Shown here: positions 25,360-37,380 of the stretch, one piece after another | Position numbering within the stretch: position 1 is the stretch's first letter | Layout of the letters: the number at the start of each line of letters is the position of its first letter | Source of the DNA: Rotaria socialis | Taxonomy: Eukaryota; Rotifera; Eurotatoria; Philodinida; Philodinidae | Assembly (NCBI GenBank): GCA_905331475.1 | Contig: CAJNYU010002197.1 | Coordinates: forward strand, 1 to 64,000 | Reading direction: 5' to 3' | Length of the DNA: 64,000 nt | Position numbers and translations under genes: made by a program | The notes under the pieces: generated by a model | Seen by the model: the letters and a program-made list of their open reading frames with translations, nothing else | What the model was told of the DNA's origin: nothing | Databases searched by the model: none

Positions 25360-28288
25360 TTATCCAACAAGACCGATTCGTGCCGCTTTAGCAGATAAAA
25401 ACGCATGTAAATGGAAGACAAACGGTTTTGGAGATGTGCCAAAATCTAATTCCTAAAAAAACAAAAAATCTTGCTGAAATCATCTTAGAAGTTTTCGTTT
25501 TCTCATACCACTACTCCTTCTTCACCATGAAAATCTAATGTTAATAAGTGTTCACTATCGTCACCTGATGAGCGAAGTTTTTCAAAGGGTTGTTGCCACA
25601 GTAGGCGAACATTACCAGTACTTGCTGCATTACCAGCACTTGTTACTGAATCAGTTGGATCACTATATAATGTAAAGCCATGTTCATAATTTAAAAATAA
25701 TTTGCATGTTCTATTATTCCATTTACACGCTAGAATAAAACACAAAAATGTAATAAAAAGTTTTTGAAAATAGAAAAAATGAATTTTTAAACATACGAAA
25801 AACAACTTCTTTGGTTCGTACAACAGCACTTTGTAAACATTGACTAATTGCTTTGGTCCAATAAGTTAAATCAGCTTTGGTTTCAACTCGAAATGTATGT
25901 GATACAACACCAAATTTTGTTCCCACGCGTAATGATAACAATGATGCATCAGCATCATTAAGCGAATCGCGCGTTGAGTGTACAAGCCTTCGAAAAAATA
26001 TACATATGATCAATACATTAAATAGAAGACAAAAACAAAACCATTATCCACACCACGACAACATAACAAATATGATATAGCTGCTGTTACTAATCACTAG
26101 AACATCTTTTATTCTATCATCTACTTTGGGACTTGTTTTTTTCTTCATTCTTGTATGTAGTGCTACTTTAGAAATATAATGAAGAAAGTAGGTCCATACA
26201 AGACTCGTAATGCTATATTAATCGATTCCAGATCCAATGGAAAATCGGCAATAAACTTGCACGAACGAGTAGATCCAGCAACTATGAATTCAATATATTC
26301 TTAACATCTAACAAATATATATGTGTAGACAATGTGCTAATTACTGAAACAGAAAAAAAGTTTCCGGAAACTAATTATCTTATATCTTCGACATGACTAT
26401 CGCATGTCGATTAGAACATTTGACTGAAAATATCAAATGACACTTCGAACGGATATCGTCTGGAAAAGAATTGAATAATCATTTTTGTTTACCTTGTTGA
26501 AAGAATCGGATAAACAAGATCTGGTTCTCGACATGTTTGTCTTGAGACAGGTGCGCAACATAAAAAACATATTTCCGCATCAGTCAAAACAAGAAAAATA
26601 GGTTTCCATGATTTAGTTGTTGATGTTACTTCATCATTATTAACTTGTTCAGTCAGCCAACCTAATGCTTTAACTTCATTAGCATGACGTGCAACATAAA
26701 AATATTCTTCAATTTCAGGTAGAATTTCCAATAGACAACGAGAAATTTTCGAATGAATTATATGAAACCATTTTCTAGCGTGCATATCATCAACAAAACG
26801 TACGCTATAACATGTTTGAGCATATGGTAAAACAATATCTAATATAGAACCATCCGTTGATGATGATGGTGCTGCTATTGGTGAATTTGATGTCGATGTT
26901 GATAATACAAGAATATCATTCGTTGATGACGAACGACGAAATATATAACATAAACGTAGCGATATACGTTTCGTCTCATAAAGCATTGAATCGTTTGACG
27001 TAGTTGTTGAAGCTTTCTTTGAATTTGACAGATCTTTATTTTGAGTATTTAAAGGCGAGATATTAGATTCAGTTAGATTATCTTGAGACTCTTGATGATT
27101 TTGTTTTCGAGAATAATTTGAGCTTTGCTTTTGCATTAAAACATTTACTTCACGTAAATATCGAACTAAAAATCAAAGGAAATAATTAACATTTACTGAA
27201 AATGAAATATTAAGTTCAAGATCAAATATCAATGAAGCCCGAATGATTGTTGAATTATAAGAAGAAGAAACATATTCTCAGAATTACATACAATTGAACT
27301 TTGAAGGGCTCATCAGATTTCTAACATTGATGATTATTCATAGAGACCTAGATGAATTCTTTTCTTTTTAATATTTTATTTAAAATTATTTCATATGTTC
27401 TTTCGGAAATTTTCTATATATTCTTGTTTTTCTTTGTTAAATTCAACTGAATAGAATTATTTACTAATTCTTCCTTTTTTTCTTTTTCTTTTGAAGAACC
27501 GACGAATAAATAATGCAGGAAATAGAAAACAATAAAATTCTTTAACAAAATGTCAAGACCTAAATAGCTTGCTGTTTTCTCTGTGGTCTATTGTTAATTA
27601 AATCGAATGTATCTACTTGATTCAAACTTTTTATCCGTTTTAAACAATACGATCTCCGGAATTGCTGTCAGCTAACCAGGAGATCAATGCATCTTAATGC
27701 GTGATTCTTATATTTTTGTTCGTATTTGATGTCAAGCAAACCTTCGAGTTCCACTTCTCTGCCAGCTTTTTTTAATATTTGTACTGCTTCTTCATGTGAA
27801 ACATGTTGCAAATCTTTTCCATTAACAGACAGAATAGCATCACCCACATAAAGTTGACCAGTTTGATCAGCAGGCATATTAGGAAATATTTTACTTATTA
27901 ATATTGGCATTCTATTCTCTCTTCCACCTTTTATGCTAATTCCTAAATGAAGCGAAAAAAATGTAAATGAGACAAATGTTGAAAGCAAAAAAGCTTTGTT
28001 TATACCAAGTCCTGTATTATCTGGTTTGACTATTTTAACTGTCCGTTTCTGACTTGTTATTGTATCTGGTGTATAATTATTAGTAGAACCATTAGTTTGT
28101 GGCGTTTCTTCATTAGTACTTGTGCTATTTAATTGTACACTTGGTGATGGTTGATCTTGCTTATTATGTGCATATTCAATGAATAGATTTTCATCTTCGA
28201 GCGCTAAACTAGCTTTGATCCATTTTGAACGCACATAAATTTCGACGACAGCACGTTGTTGCTGTGCTGGTGGAGGTTCGCCTGTCAT
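25360..28288 (-). CDS. Syntrophin (alpha/beta type): split PH, PDZ, PH2, SU domain
   Basis: Adaptor of the dystrophin complex at the cell cortex; its PDZ recruits channels and signalling proteins. ATG at 28288, stop TAA at 25360-25362. The first half of PH1 ([20 protein letters not shown]) is followed by the PDZ domain split by an intron near 27945-28005: [12 protein letters not shown] then [19 protein letters not shown] and [20 protein letters not shown], nearly the vertebrate sequence. After an intron of about 530 bases come [10 protein letters not shown] and a Ser/Thr/Asn-rich insert, then the second half of PH1 ([20 protein letters not shown]) in 26489-27136. PH2 follows (LGWLTEQV ... [20 protein letters not shown]), then the syntrophin-unique C-terminus ([28 protein letters not shown]). 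A 500-base intron lies at about 25986-26490. About 540 residues, as in the family. Divergently paired with NSA2, 436 bases away. Confidence 0.93.
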
Positions 28289-28724
28289 TAATCTTTCAAA
28301 TGCAACGCTGAGCTAGCTAGATCTATATTAATATTAATATTCTTTTCATATGTTTATATGAGAACTATTTATTTATTTATCTTTATTCTTAATGGATCAT
28401 TTAACTAGGCCAATAGATATATTTTGTCAAAAATATATCTATTTTAAATAATTAAAAATATATTCGGATTAATTTTATTGAATGAATGCTAATAAAATTA
28501 GAGTTTGAAAAGTAGAGCGCCATCTGTCATGAAAAATGATTCGCCTCTGGAGAAATGATGAAATAAAATAAAATATGTACGGCTATGGTTAATGTTTAGT
28601 CTATCTTTTGAATGTTCGTGTATAGTCGAGATTTTCGATATTCAATTTTCAAAAAAAAAAAACTCTTTTGTTTCAGATATCTAATTAGAACACTTTTGGT
28701 AAAAATTCGAATTGAAACTAAACC
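28289..28724. other. Divergent intergenic region, syntrophin / NSA2
   Basis: The 436 bases between two start codons facing away from each other, a probable shared promoter region. AT-rich with TTTA repeats near 28370-28390; no specific motif identified. Confidence 0.5.
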
Positions 28725-30443
28725 ATGGTGAGAAAATAAATATATTTTTTTTAGTTAAAAATCGAATGATATGCACTTTAGCCTCAAAACGAACATATTG
28801 AACTCCATCGTAAACGACATGGTCGTCGATTCGATCATGATGAAAAACAGTGAGAGAAACGAATACTTATGCAATTTATATGAAAAAGAAAAAAAAACCA
28901 TTATTTTTCTAGAAAGAAGAAAGAAGGACGTCTGCCACATATCTTATCGAAGAAAGCTCAAACATTACGTGGCATCAAGTAAATAAAAAATATTTTGAAA
29001 AGAACAATTCAATCTATTTGAATGAATTATTCTATTTAGAGCTAAATTATATAATAAGCGTCGTCAAAATGAAAAGATTCAAATGAAAAAAACAATTAAA
29101 AGTCACGAAGAAAAAGAAACAAAACAACGCGAAGAAGTACCAGAAGGTGCCGTACCCGCTTATTTACTTGACCGTGAAAAACAAAGTCGAGCTAAAGTAT
29201 TATCGAATACTATTAAACAAAAACGAAAAGAAAAAGCGGTAATTTTATAAAAATATTTTTTTTCTCATGGAAAAATGATTTTCTTTTGATTCTTCTGTAG
29301 GGTAAATGGGACGTACCAATACCGAAAGTAAAAGCAGTTAGTGAAGCTGAAGTTTTCCGTGTTGTACAATCAGGAAAACGACGAAGTATGAAATTCAATT
29401 ATAATAATTGAATAATAGAATCATTTTGTGTGCGTATCTAGAGAAAGTATGGAAACGTTTGGTTACAAAGCCTTGTTTTGTTGGTGAAGGATTTACACGA
29501 AAACCGCCAAAGTTTGAACGATTTATTCGTCCAATGGTAAGATAATACAGTAAACACCTCAAGCATAGTCATGGGAAGTATTTTACACATCATCAGTTTG
29601 TTCTTTGGCAGCGAGACTTAGTACAATCTAGGAAGCTACACGATAGTTATCGTTACACAGTGAATAGGTTTTGCGAAAATAATGTTAAATTAGAATATAA
29701 TTAATCAAATGCATTTTGTAATAAGGTTTCATTGAAGAACTATAAGAGAAAGATATCTGAAAAATCAAATAACGTAGTTTTCAGTACTGAAAATACTCTG
29801 TCAAAATCAATTTCCAAGAGCATGATCTTATGACTACAACGATAGACGATTACATTTCCTGCTATCGTCCCTGAACAAATTTTAATCATCACAAATAATG
29901 AAATAATCATAGAATCAAAAAGTTCATCGGTCACACAAACCAGTAGCGTCTACTTTTGTACAACTCCTTTAATCAGAAATCATAATAAAATCAGTGCTGA
30001 TTTCTGATACAGAAAAGCTTTTCCATTGATCAATGTCAATTAATTGAGTTATAATTTTTAAGTCCTTCCCCAGACGATACAAGCCAGTATGAAATCGATG
30101 AAATTAATATGCATTAACAATTTTAGGCACTTCGATTCACCAAAGCGCATGTCACTCATCCAGAATTGAGAGCAACATTTCAATTACCAATTATTGGTGT
30201 TAAGAAGAATCCAAGCTCACCATTGTACACATCCTTAGGTGTTATTACCAAAGGAACAGTACTTGAAGTAATTTATTATCAAATAAATAAACAAATAACT
30301 CTTTTTTTTGTAATTTAAATTAGGTTAATGTCAGCGAACTTGGTATGGTTACACAAGGTGGTAAGGTTGTTTGGGGAAAATATGCTCAAGTAACGAATCA
30401 TCCGGAAAACGATGGATGTATTAATGCTGTACTTTTGGTGTAG
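28725..30443 (+). CDS. NSA2: NSA2 ribosome biogenesis factor (TINP1)
   Basis: Nucleolar factor required for ITS2 processing and 60S subunit maturation. The first coding exon is just ATG (28725-28727), followed by a GT-AG intron of about 52 bases; the next exon opens [20 protein letters not shown], nearly identical to the conserved NSA2 N-terminus, which fixes the start. Later exons give [79 protein letters not shown] and a C-terminus ending [12 protein letters not shown], matching the family to the last residue. An intron of about 590 bases (29538-30125) interrupts after ERFIRPM and holds nothing recognisable. Total is close to the usual 260 residues. An AATAAA-type signal follows near 30484. 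TMEM18 begins 146 bases downstream on the same strand. Confidence 0.96.
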
Positions 30444-30589
30444 TTGTTTTGAATTGTTATATCTCTCGTTGATTTATTGTGGAAATAAAAAACATGAGAA
30501 ATAAATAAATAAAAACAAAATGCAGACGTCTGAAAATTTTTGAATCTTTTCTTTTCTCGTTTTTGAAGACAATTGAAACTTCAAAAAAA

Positions 30590-31256
30590 ATGCATGACTC
30601 TTTTATTGAAACAAAATCAATCACTAGTTATTGGCAATTTCTTCGTATGGTAAGATTTGCTTCGTATTAATCAAAAAACTCAACAGAAGCTTTTAATTTT
30701 TGTGGATTTTAAGATCAATTGGTATGAACCATGGTTAATTGGATTATGTGGTTTTCATGCTATTTGTTTATTAATTATTGTCGTTACACGCGGATATCAT
30801 AATATTCAAATATTCCTTTTTGTTGGCCTTCGTATGTAGAAAGTATTGAATGTAACTTAATGTAACTTTTAATTTTAGTTTCATGCATCTATTGTGCAGA
30901 GTACATTAATCAATTAGGTGCTGAAAAATGGCAGTAAGTAACTAATGAATATAATAATTAGATTAAAATTGAATGACTTCTCTAGGCTATTTGCCGAAGA
31001 TCAGTATTTTGATAGTCGAGGAATGTTCATATCGACTGTTTTATCTTTTCCTGTAATTATTAATTGCTGTGTTATTGTGGTAAGGAAACAAGTGTAAATT
31101 CTTTTCCAATTCTATTGACGAATATATGCATATTCTCAGGGTATTTGGCTTTATGAATCAATCTACTTATTGAAAATTTGTGTTAAACGCTTGAAGAAAG
31201 CACGTATTGAACAACATAAAAAAACTGAAAAAGATGACAAGAAAAAAGCAGAATAG
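30590..31256 (+). CDS. TMEM18: TMEM18 nuclear-envelope membrane protein
   Basis: Small three-TM protein of the nuclear membrane; the human gene is linked to body weight. ATG at 30590 begins [20 protein letters not shown], then an intron, then the diagnostic [20 protein letters not shown]. Joined exons continue with [48 protein letters not shown] and [20 protein letters not shown], ending in a Lys-rich tail with ...DDKKKAE before TAG 31254-31256. Four introns, all shorter than 80 bases. The motif YCAEYIN ... FDSRGMFIS is nearly invariant in the family. About 150 residues, close to the usual 140. A poly(A) signal AATAAA lies near 31343. Confidence 0.95.
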
Positions 31257-32807
31257 AATTACTTAATCACAATCTCAATTGTTTTTATTACTAACACAAG
31301 TTTCGAACATTTTGTTTTTTTAACTATTATTGTTATATATTCAATAAAATTTCTTCTGTTGCATTACATAGTAAAGCAAATAGGCAATTATTTAAAGAAA
31401 GACTTTGTGTTCAGTTTAATTCAGAAATAAAACACATCAATAAATGTTAAAATTGAAGTGCACCAGCAAGTTGAATTCATACGATAATAGAAACAATCAA
31501 AGTGAGAACAAGTCTGATAGGATGCTTGAAAATTATTAATAGCATGCTACTATCCACTACCTTGTTTGATGCCTTCAATTCACATAGTAATAGCACTTGA
31601 TAAAATACACTAAAAGTTCTGCGTTGATCATTAAATAAAATAATGATATGGCTAAACGAGAAAAATTTTGAATACTGAAGTTTCCGTTTTCGTATCAACT
31701 AGCTTGAACGTTGATAATTTTTATAGTATGAATATAGATTTTTCTTGATATATACAATCATACCATTACTTCTCAAGGACAACATAGAATTTATATCTCG
31801 CTCTTTTCACTTGTACAATTTGACATTAAATAAGTTACATATATATGGTTTTTGTAATCGTATATGTATATGTCGCGATTTGTGATGTTCACTGGCTTCA
31901 ATTTCACTTTTTCTTTTATTTAGATATTTCACACAAATCATCATAAGTATTCACGTTAAATACAAATAAACAAAATCTTCCGTTAATGAAAAACAAATAG
32001 ACTTTCAGCATAGTGCTAAAATTCAACATAAATCAAGGTCGCATTTGTTATGGATTAATAATGTACATTAACTAGATATACTTTCATACTAACAATTATG
32101 ATCAAAAGAAGTAGAAACGTTGCTATTGGAATAAATAATTCTGAAGACATAGACAAACTGAAAAAAATAAATGTTGACTATAATATTCAATTCTTATGCT
32201 TGGGTCTCATTTTTTCTTCTTATTTTCTTTGCACTATCAAAAACACATAAAAGTAATAAACTATGCTATCACACGCCGTATTAATAGAATAAAACAAATA
32301 ACAAAAAAAGAATGAGCGAGTGTGAGAATAATATTTTATATATGTTTCATCAGGTACTGAAAGACAATGTCAACTACTGAAGTTTTCTTTAGTGAAACTC
32401 ATCGCATAAGGAACAAAATCTTGAAAGAGAAGAAAAAAAACAATGAAAACTTATAGGACTTGTCTATGTTGAAAAAGATGGAAACAACCAATGTAGAAGT
32501 ACTTGAAAAGAGAAAAAAAGAGCTAGGTCAAACGATGATGATAATTGCTAAATGAAAAAAGAAAAAGTAACCAGAGACACTGGGAAATAGTGCGTTTTGC
32601 CATAAAGGAGAGAAAATGTAGAAATTCACGTCGTATTACTTTGATTGATAAGAAAGAATTACAATCTTGAACAAGTTTTCATTTACGATTATATTCAACC
32701 AAAAAACAAATTTCTTAACAAAAAATAAACAAAAGTCGAACGATTTTACTTCAATCATGATATTTTCTTCAAGAAAACGCAGCAATGAGATACGAAAGTC
32801 CCCTAAT
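31257..32807. other. Non-coding stretch after TMEM18
   Basis: AT-rich, with AAGAAAAAA-type tracts near 32430-32530. Short open frames are present but unsupported. No repeat or RNA gene recognised. Confidence 0.5.
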
Positions 32808-33398
32808 ATGGAAAGCTTAATATCTATAATAGGCTTATTTTTAGCCTGTGGACTTCTTGGTGGACTTGGCACGCTTATTTATGGTATATTAATATAGTTT
32901 TCTTCATTTTACGTTAAATATTCTGTCGTTGTTTTAGGTTTAATAGAAGGTAATTCAACTGGAACGCTTGGTGGTGGTGTTGTCCTTGGAGTGTCGGCAG
33001 CTTTTAGTATGCTTTTGGTTTTGTTTATTATATTGTGTTTCAAAAACAACGATGTTGATTCAAACACAAACGAACGACAATCTTCTACAAATGTACATCA
33101 ACACAAACGAAAGCCTCATGTAAAACATAGAGATACTTCTGTACATGAAATAGAAGCTGTTCCTGAAATCCACATATATGAACAACAAGAACAAAAATGT
33201 CGACTTGAAAAAAACGTTCTCTCTTCACCTGCTCTGACCGATACATTAGTTGACTGCACAAATACGGCTTACAGTAAACAAATATCGCCGCCATCGTCGT
33301 CATCGAAAAGCGTTTTTTCTATTGACTATTTAAATGAAAGCAATCATTCGATTGACAATCGTAATCATTATTCAGTCACCAAATCCGATAGAAACTAA
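32808..33398 (+). CDS. Unknown small two-TM protein with a polar tail
   Basis: Not recognised. From ATG 32808 the first exon gives MESLISIIGLFLACGLLGGL, GTLIYG, then a 54-base GT-AG intron (32884-32937) carrying in-frame stops. The second exon gives LIEGNSTGTLGGGVVLGVSA and a second hydrophobic helix AFSMLLVLFIILCF, followed by about 120 polar residues rich in His, Gln, Ser and Lys that end at 33398. Two Gly-rich helices separated by a short loop with an NST glycosylation sequon suggest a hairpin membrane protein with a cytosolic tail. An in-frame ATG at 32757 could add 17 residues, but that segment looks non-coding. The frame across the intron and the hydrophobicity pattern support a real gene; function unknown. 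Confidence 0.6.
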
Positions 33399-33548
33399 AT
33401 TATATTATAATTGGAAATTAAAATTTATTGAAACGATTTATTAATAATTTTTTTGAGATTTCTTATATGTATTGTAATTTGTTTTTTAAGTATCTTGAGC
33501 CGTCCTCTTTTTTTCCTTTTGGCTTATTATTTTTTCAATTCTCATCTT

Positions 33549-33595
33549 ATATATATATATATATGTATGTATATATATGTATATATACGTATATG
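33549..33595. repeat. TA/TATG microsatellite
   Basis: Alternating TA tract interrupted by G and C every few units, 3' of the two-TM gene. Confidence 0.9.
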
Positions 33596-33760
33596 TGAAA
33601 TAAATCATCAAAAGTATTTATTATAGAATTGACAGAGAAGAAGAAAAATGTCTAACACATAACACAATCAATTGAATCTAAGATGCTGATTACTTGTCAC
33701 AAAAAAAATATTTGATTGTTCTGTATTTTTCTCACTACGTAATAGAGCGAGCGGAACACA

Positions 33761-33778
33761 GAGAGAGAGAGAGAGAGA
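33761..33778. repeat. (GA)9 microsatellite
   Basis: Nine tandem GA units within a longer purine-rich tract that runs on to 33788. Confidence 0.9.
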
Positions 33779-34081
33779 AAGAGAAAGAACATTGACTGGC
33801 AAAAGGTGAAGTCTTGCTGTTACTCCTGTTGTTGTTCTTGGTATTTCAATCACTCGCCCAACTGCCGATTTCTCTTTTCTCAATCTTTCATATTTGAAAA
33901 GGAAACGTTTCGAGTGTTGTTCACAATTTTTATTGTGCTTCGTACAATCATTATACACGGTTCATACTATTAGTCAATTAGAAAGTTAAAGTTGACACAA
34001 GAAAAACGGTTCAAGTGCAAGTTTTTATCAATATATTAATTTTCTCTTTTCAATCAAAAAGCATATTTATTAACGTTAATA

Positions 34082-35608
34082 ATGCCATCAAAACCTCGGT
34101 GGACATTTAATGCAAGAAAATGGTTTGGCACATTATCTGGTAGTACAAATAAACCAGATAGAAGAACTAATATCATTAATTCAGCTGCACCAAGGCTATT
34201 CACAACAGCAACAACAACAGCAACAACAACAGCAACAACAACAACAACAGCAGCGACCACGCCAAAAATAACAAGAAGTGTTCCATCGGCATCAAAAACT
34301 TCAAGACTTTTGACAACAAGAAATACAAAGAAGATTACACCAACGTCTACTTCTATCGATGATATTAGTTCTACTAATGTTGTTTCATCTTATTCACATC
34401 TTCAATTACGTCCATACAATGCACGACGTGAAAACTCTTCGCTATTACCATCATCAAAATTTCCGAATCATGCTAATCTATTATTACCAAAACGTACTGA
34501 ACCATCGATTCCTACAATGGGCCAAAACGATAAAAAACTATCTATATCAACAAAAAAGTTGCATACTGAACGAACAGTTATTGAACGATCAAAACTATTA
34601 CCCTCACAAGCGCCTCATCGAAATTTATCTGAAAACTTTTCAATAGACTTTGTAAAATCGGAACTCAATATGTCAATCTTATCGAACAAATGTATTATTG
34701 GTTATCCTCAAAGTTCATTAAATAATTTCATTGAAAAACATCAATGTGTCACACAAGCACATTCATCATCATCGATTGACGATCATGATGTACGTGATGA
34801 ATCAACATCAAGCGGTATATTTACTGATGAACGTACTGATACCAACGATGGCCTGGGTCTACCATCAAAAGATACACTATCAACATTAGATGTTCTTTCG
34901 GTTGAATCAATAGAAGATTCTCAAACATCATTATATCATTATCAATCTCATTCATTCGCACGATGTTATCGATTGCCAACATCACTTTCAGAAAAAACTG
35001 ATAATCAATCATCATCATCACTACTACAACGTCAAAAATTGACTCATCGTCCGTATCGTGATAATAGTTCCGACAGTATTCTAAAAGATATTCATACAAA
35101 TACGCCGGCAACCACTAAAATCCGTCAATCCTCAGCAGCTATTATTAAAAAAATTGAAAAACGTATAACAACAAATCGATCCCCATCTGCAAAATTAGAA
35201 AAAGCTGGTTTAGTACGAGTGGCAAATGATACGTATCGATTAGCAATCGACAGAGAGAATCATTTATATCGTCGTGCACGACGAAATTCTATTATACCAC
35301 ATACAAACCATGACGATTCACTTCCGCCAGCCAATGATGAAGAATCTTATGCGGCAATCCCACGTACAAGTTCAACCGAGCAATTAAATGACAACACACA
35401 AAATGATCTACGTGCCATTGTTGATGATTGTTTACGACCTATAGTTGCATCGATTAACAAACCATGTGATCAATCGACAAAAAATCAATTTCGTTCGAAC
35501 CGTTCGAATACAACTTTTGAACGCCCACAAATAAACATTGACGAAATAATTGATAAATTATTATCCGGTGTTGACTGCTCAAGTTATGCACAATATCAAC
35601 GATGCTAA
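34082..35608 (+). CDS. Unknown 508-residue disordered protein, intronless
   Basis: Family not recognised. A single uninterrupted frame of 508 codons is far longer than chance in such AT-rich DNA, and it is unusual here in having no intron. The N-terminus is basic and aromatic (MPSKPRWTFNARKWFGTLSG). Residues about 40-60 are an Ala/Thr run encoded by ACA/GCA triplets (34197-34260), probably a coding microsatellite. The middle is rich in Ser, Thr, Asn and Arg and predicted disordered by composition. More ordered-looking stretches are LEKAGLVRVANDTYRLAIDR with ENHLYRRARRNS (about residues 365-395) and the C-terminal DLRAIVDDCLRPIVASINK and INIDEIIDKLLSGVDCSSYA. There is no signal peptide or TM segment. 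A poly(A)-like AATAAA lies near 35733. A role as a cytoskeletal or signalling scaffold is only a guess. Confidence 0.7.
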   Translation: MPSKPRWTFNARKWFGTLSGSTNKPDRRTNIINSAAPRLFTTATTTATTTATTTTTAATTPKITRSVPSASKTSRLLTTRNTKKITPTSTSIDDISSTNVVSSYSHLQLRPYNARRENSSLLPSSKFPNHANLLLPKRTEPSIPTMGQNDKKLSISTKKLHTERTVIERSKLLPSQAPHRNLSENFSIDFVKSELNMSILSNKCIIGYPQSSLNNFIEKHQCVTQAHSSSSIDDHDVRDESTSSGIFTDERTDTNDGLGLPSKDTLSTLDVLSVESIEDSQTSLYHYQSHSFARCYRLPTSLSEKTDNQSSSSLLQRQKLTHRPYRDNSSDSILKDIHTNTPATTKIRQSSAAIIKKIEKRITTNRSPSAKLEKAGLVRVANDTYRLAIDRENHLYRRARRNSIIPHTNHDDSLPPANDEESYAAIPRTSSTEQLNDNTQNDLRAIVDDCLRPIVASINKPCDQSTKNQFRSNRSNTTFERPQINIDEIIDKLLSGVDCSSYAQYQRC

Positions 35609-36765
35609 CAATGAAAAACTTCTTTCTTCCTTTTATTTTCTTTCTATTTCGTTTTCGATCGAAATGATTTGATGACAGTACGAGAAAATACAATCCATGT
35701 TTTTATAAGTGAAGACTTTAAACTCATATGAAAATAAAATACAGATGCTTATCATTTGACGGTGATGGAATTAACTACCTTTAACAGTATAATCTTAGAG
35801 CGGAAGAAACACAAATATAAATTTTATTTTACCCGATTTCAGGGCACTCATAATAAATTCTTCCAATGACTTGAAGAGTTGATTCGATATTTACTATGCT
35901 TTCTTAGTAATTTTACTATTACGAAGTTTTGTTCTCTTTCTTTCTCTCTTTCTCTCTACCATTCTTAACAATCATTTTAAATAGTTATATTTTTGCATAG
36001 AAAATGAAAAATTTTCATTGATTTTAATTTTTTGTCAAGTGTGCCCAAAATTAATAAACTTCAAAATTTTCTCACGTATTTTCAAAGTGACACTGGAAAT
36101 ATTCAAACAGAAAAATTGTATGATTTCAATCCGCATCAAACGCAAATTATTATACACGTAAATATTTTTCTGTCTGATAAGTCTATTACATGCACTTTTA
36201 TTGTTTTTCCTAGGTTTTTTTCTTTGCTTTCAATCAAGAATAAATATTCATTACCATTGTGTATTTTTCACAGAGTGCTGTTCTTTAGTTTAATTTTTGT
36301 GCATATAAATATTACAATTATCAACAAGATGTCAATCCGAAACCACATGAGATTTACAATTTAATCTGTTAATCATAAAAATCGAAAAATGAAATCAAGT
36401 GAAAACAATAGACAACTAATGACCACTCGAAAACACATCACTTATGTATGCCGTTCTCTCTGCATGAAATAACATGTAGATGCTGTGCATAAGAATGTTT
36501 GAATTTGACTTGAAATTTGATCATCAGGTTTTTTTCTCTTAATGAGTGAATTTATCTATGTGCCAAAAGAAAAAGATTTCTTTCTAATGAATTGTGAAGA
36601 ATGAAGACAAAAGAATTTTTTACTAATAAAATTAATTAAGTGAAACGCACTTGTCAAGTACAGAAAAAACACTATAGCTGTTAAAAAGAAAAACAAAGTA
36701 AATACTATTTTACCGAAGCTATTTTTCAATGATACTTAAAATACGTAATCGCTGACGCATAAATC
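35609..36765. other. Spacer before the zinc-finger gene
   Basis: AT-rich; a 110-codon frame at 36032-36364 starts at TTG and has no recognisable content. An upstream exon of the zinc-finger gene could lie here. Confidence 0.45.
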
Positions 36766-37380
36766 ATGTCATTCATGATTGATTATATACTTTCATCAAC
36801 AAGAAAAGTTGAAAATCATTTACCTTTACAGGTAATAGATTACAATCGTAAACAAAAACAAGGACGCAATATACAACAATGTTCTGATTGTTTGAAATCG
36901 TTTGATCGTCCATCGTTATTAGCTCGACATATGCGTGTTCACACTGGTGAAAAACCGTATGTATGTGATATATGTTTCAAAGCATTTTCAACATCGTCAT
37001 CATTGAATACACATCGTCGAATACATTCTGGTGAAAAACCTCATGTATGTGAAACATGTCAAAAATCTTTTACAGCTTCATCAAATCTTTACTATCATCG
37101 TATGACACATAATAAAGTATGCTTTCTTTTCTTTTTTTTTGATTGATATAGAAAGACAAGATAATTAGTTATCTTTTTCCAATAGGATAAACCACATCAA
37201 TGTTCACAGTGTAAGAAAAGTTTTTCTACGCCGGGTGATCTACGTTGTCATATGCATACACACAATGGTACATGGCCATTCCGTTGTACATATTGTAATC
37301 ATGGTTTTTCAAAACAGGCAAATTTTAAACGACATCTTATTCTTCATGAAAATGAAAAAGAAAATGCAATCTTAAGTTAA
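36766..37380 (+). CDS. C2H2 zinc-finger transcription factor, five fingers (possibly Glass-like)
   Basis: Sequence-specific nuclear DNA-binding protein. Five consecutive classical C2H2 fingers: CSDCLKSFDRPSLLARHMRV, CDICFKAFSTSSSLNTHRRI, CETCQKSFTASSNLYYHRMT, CSQCKKSFSTPGDLRCHMHT and CTYCNHGFSKQANFKRHLIL. Linkers one and two are the standard H-x-GEKP type. An intron at about 37117-37186 splits finger 3 from finger 4. The stop is TAA 37378-37380. The 5' end is uncertain: a good acceptor (ttacctttacag) at 36820-36831 suggests that the real exon may begin at about 36832 with further exons upstream, so ATG 36766 is only a working start. The five-finger block recalls invertebrate Glass-like proteins, but I cannot confirm orthology. 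An AATAAA signal follows near 37446. Confidence 0.82.

Larger units (their letters stand above)
33399..34081. other. Spacer with microsatellites
   Basis: Contains a TA/TATG-rich microsatellite (33549-33595) and (GA)9 at 33761-33778. No gene seen. Confidence 0.6.

Noticed and set aside
29538-30124. Long NSA2 intron with CGTCCCTG, similar to a hAT terminus
   Set aside because: No matching inverted partner or 8-bp duplication in the intron.
34054-34260. Val/Ala-rich minus-strand frame
   Set aside because: It is the complement of the ACA/GCA triplet run in the 508-codon gene.
36032-36364. 110-codon frame upstream of the zinc-finger gene
   Set aside because: Begins at TTG rather than ATG and has no domain; probably non-coding.
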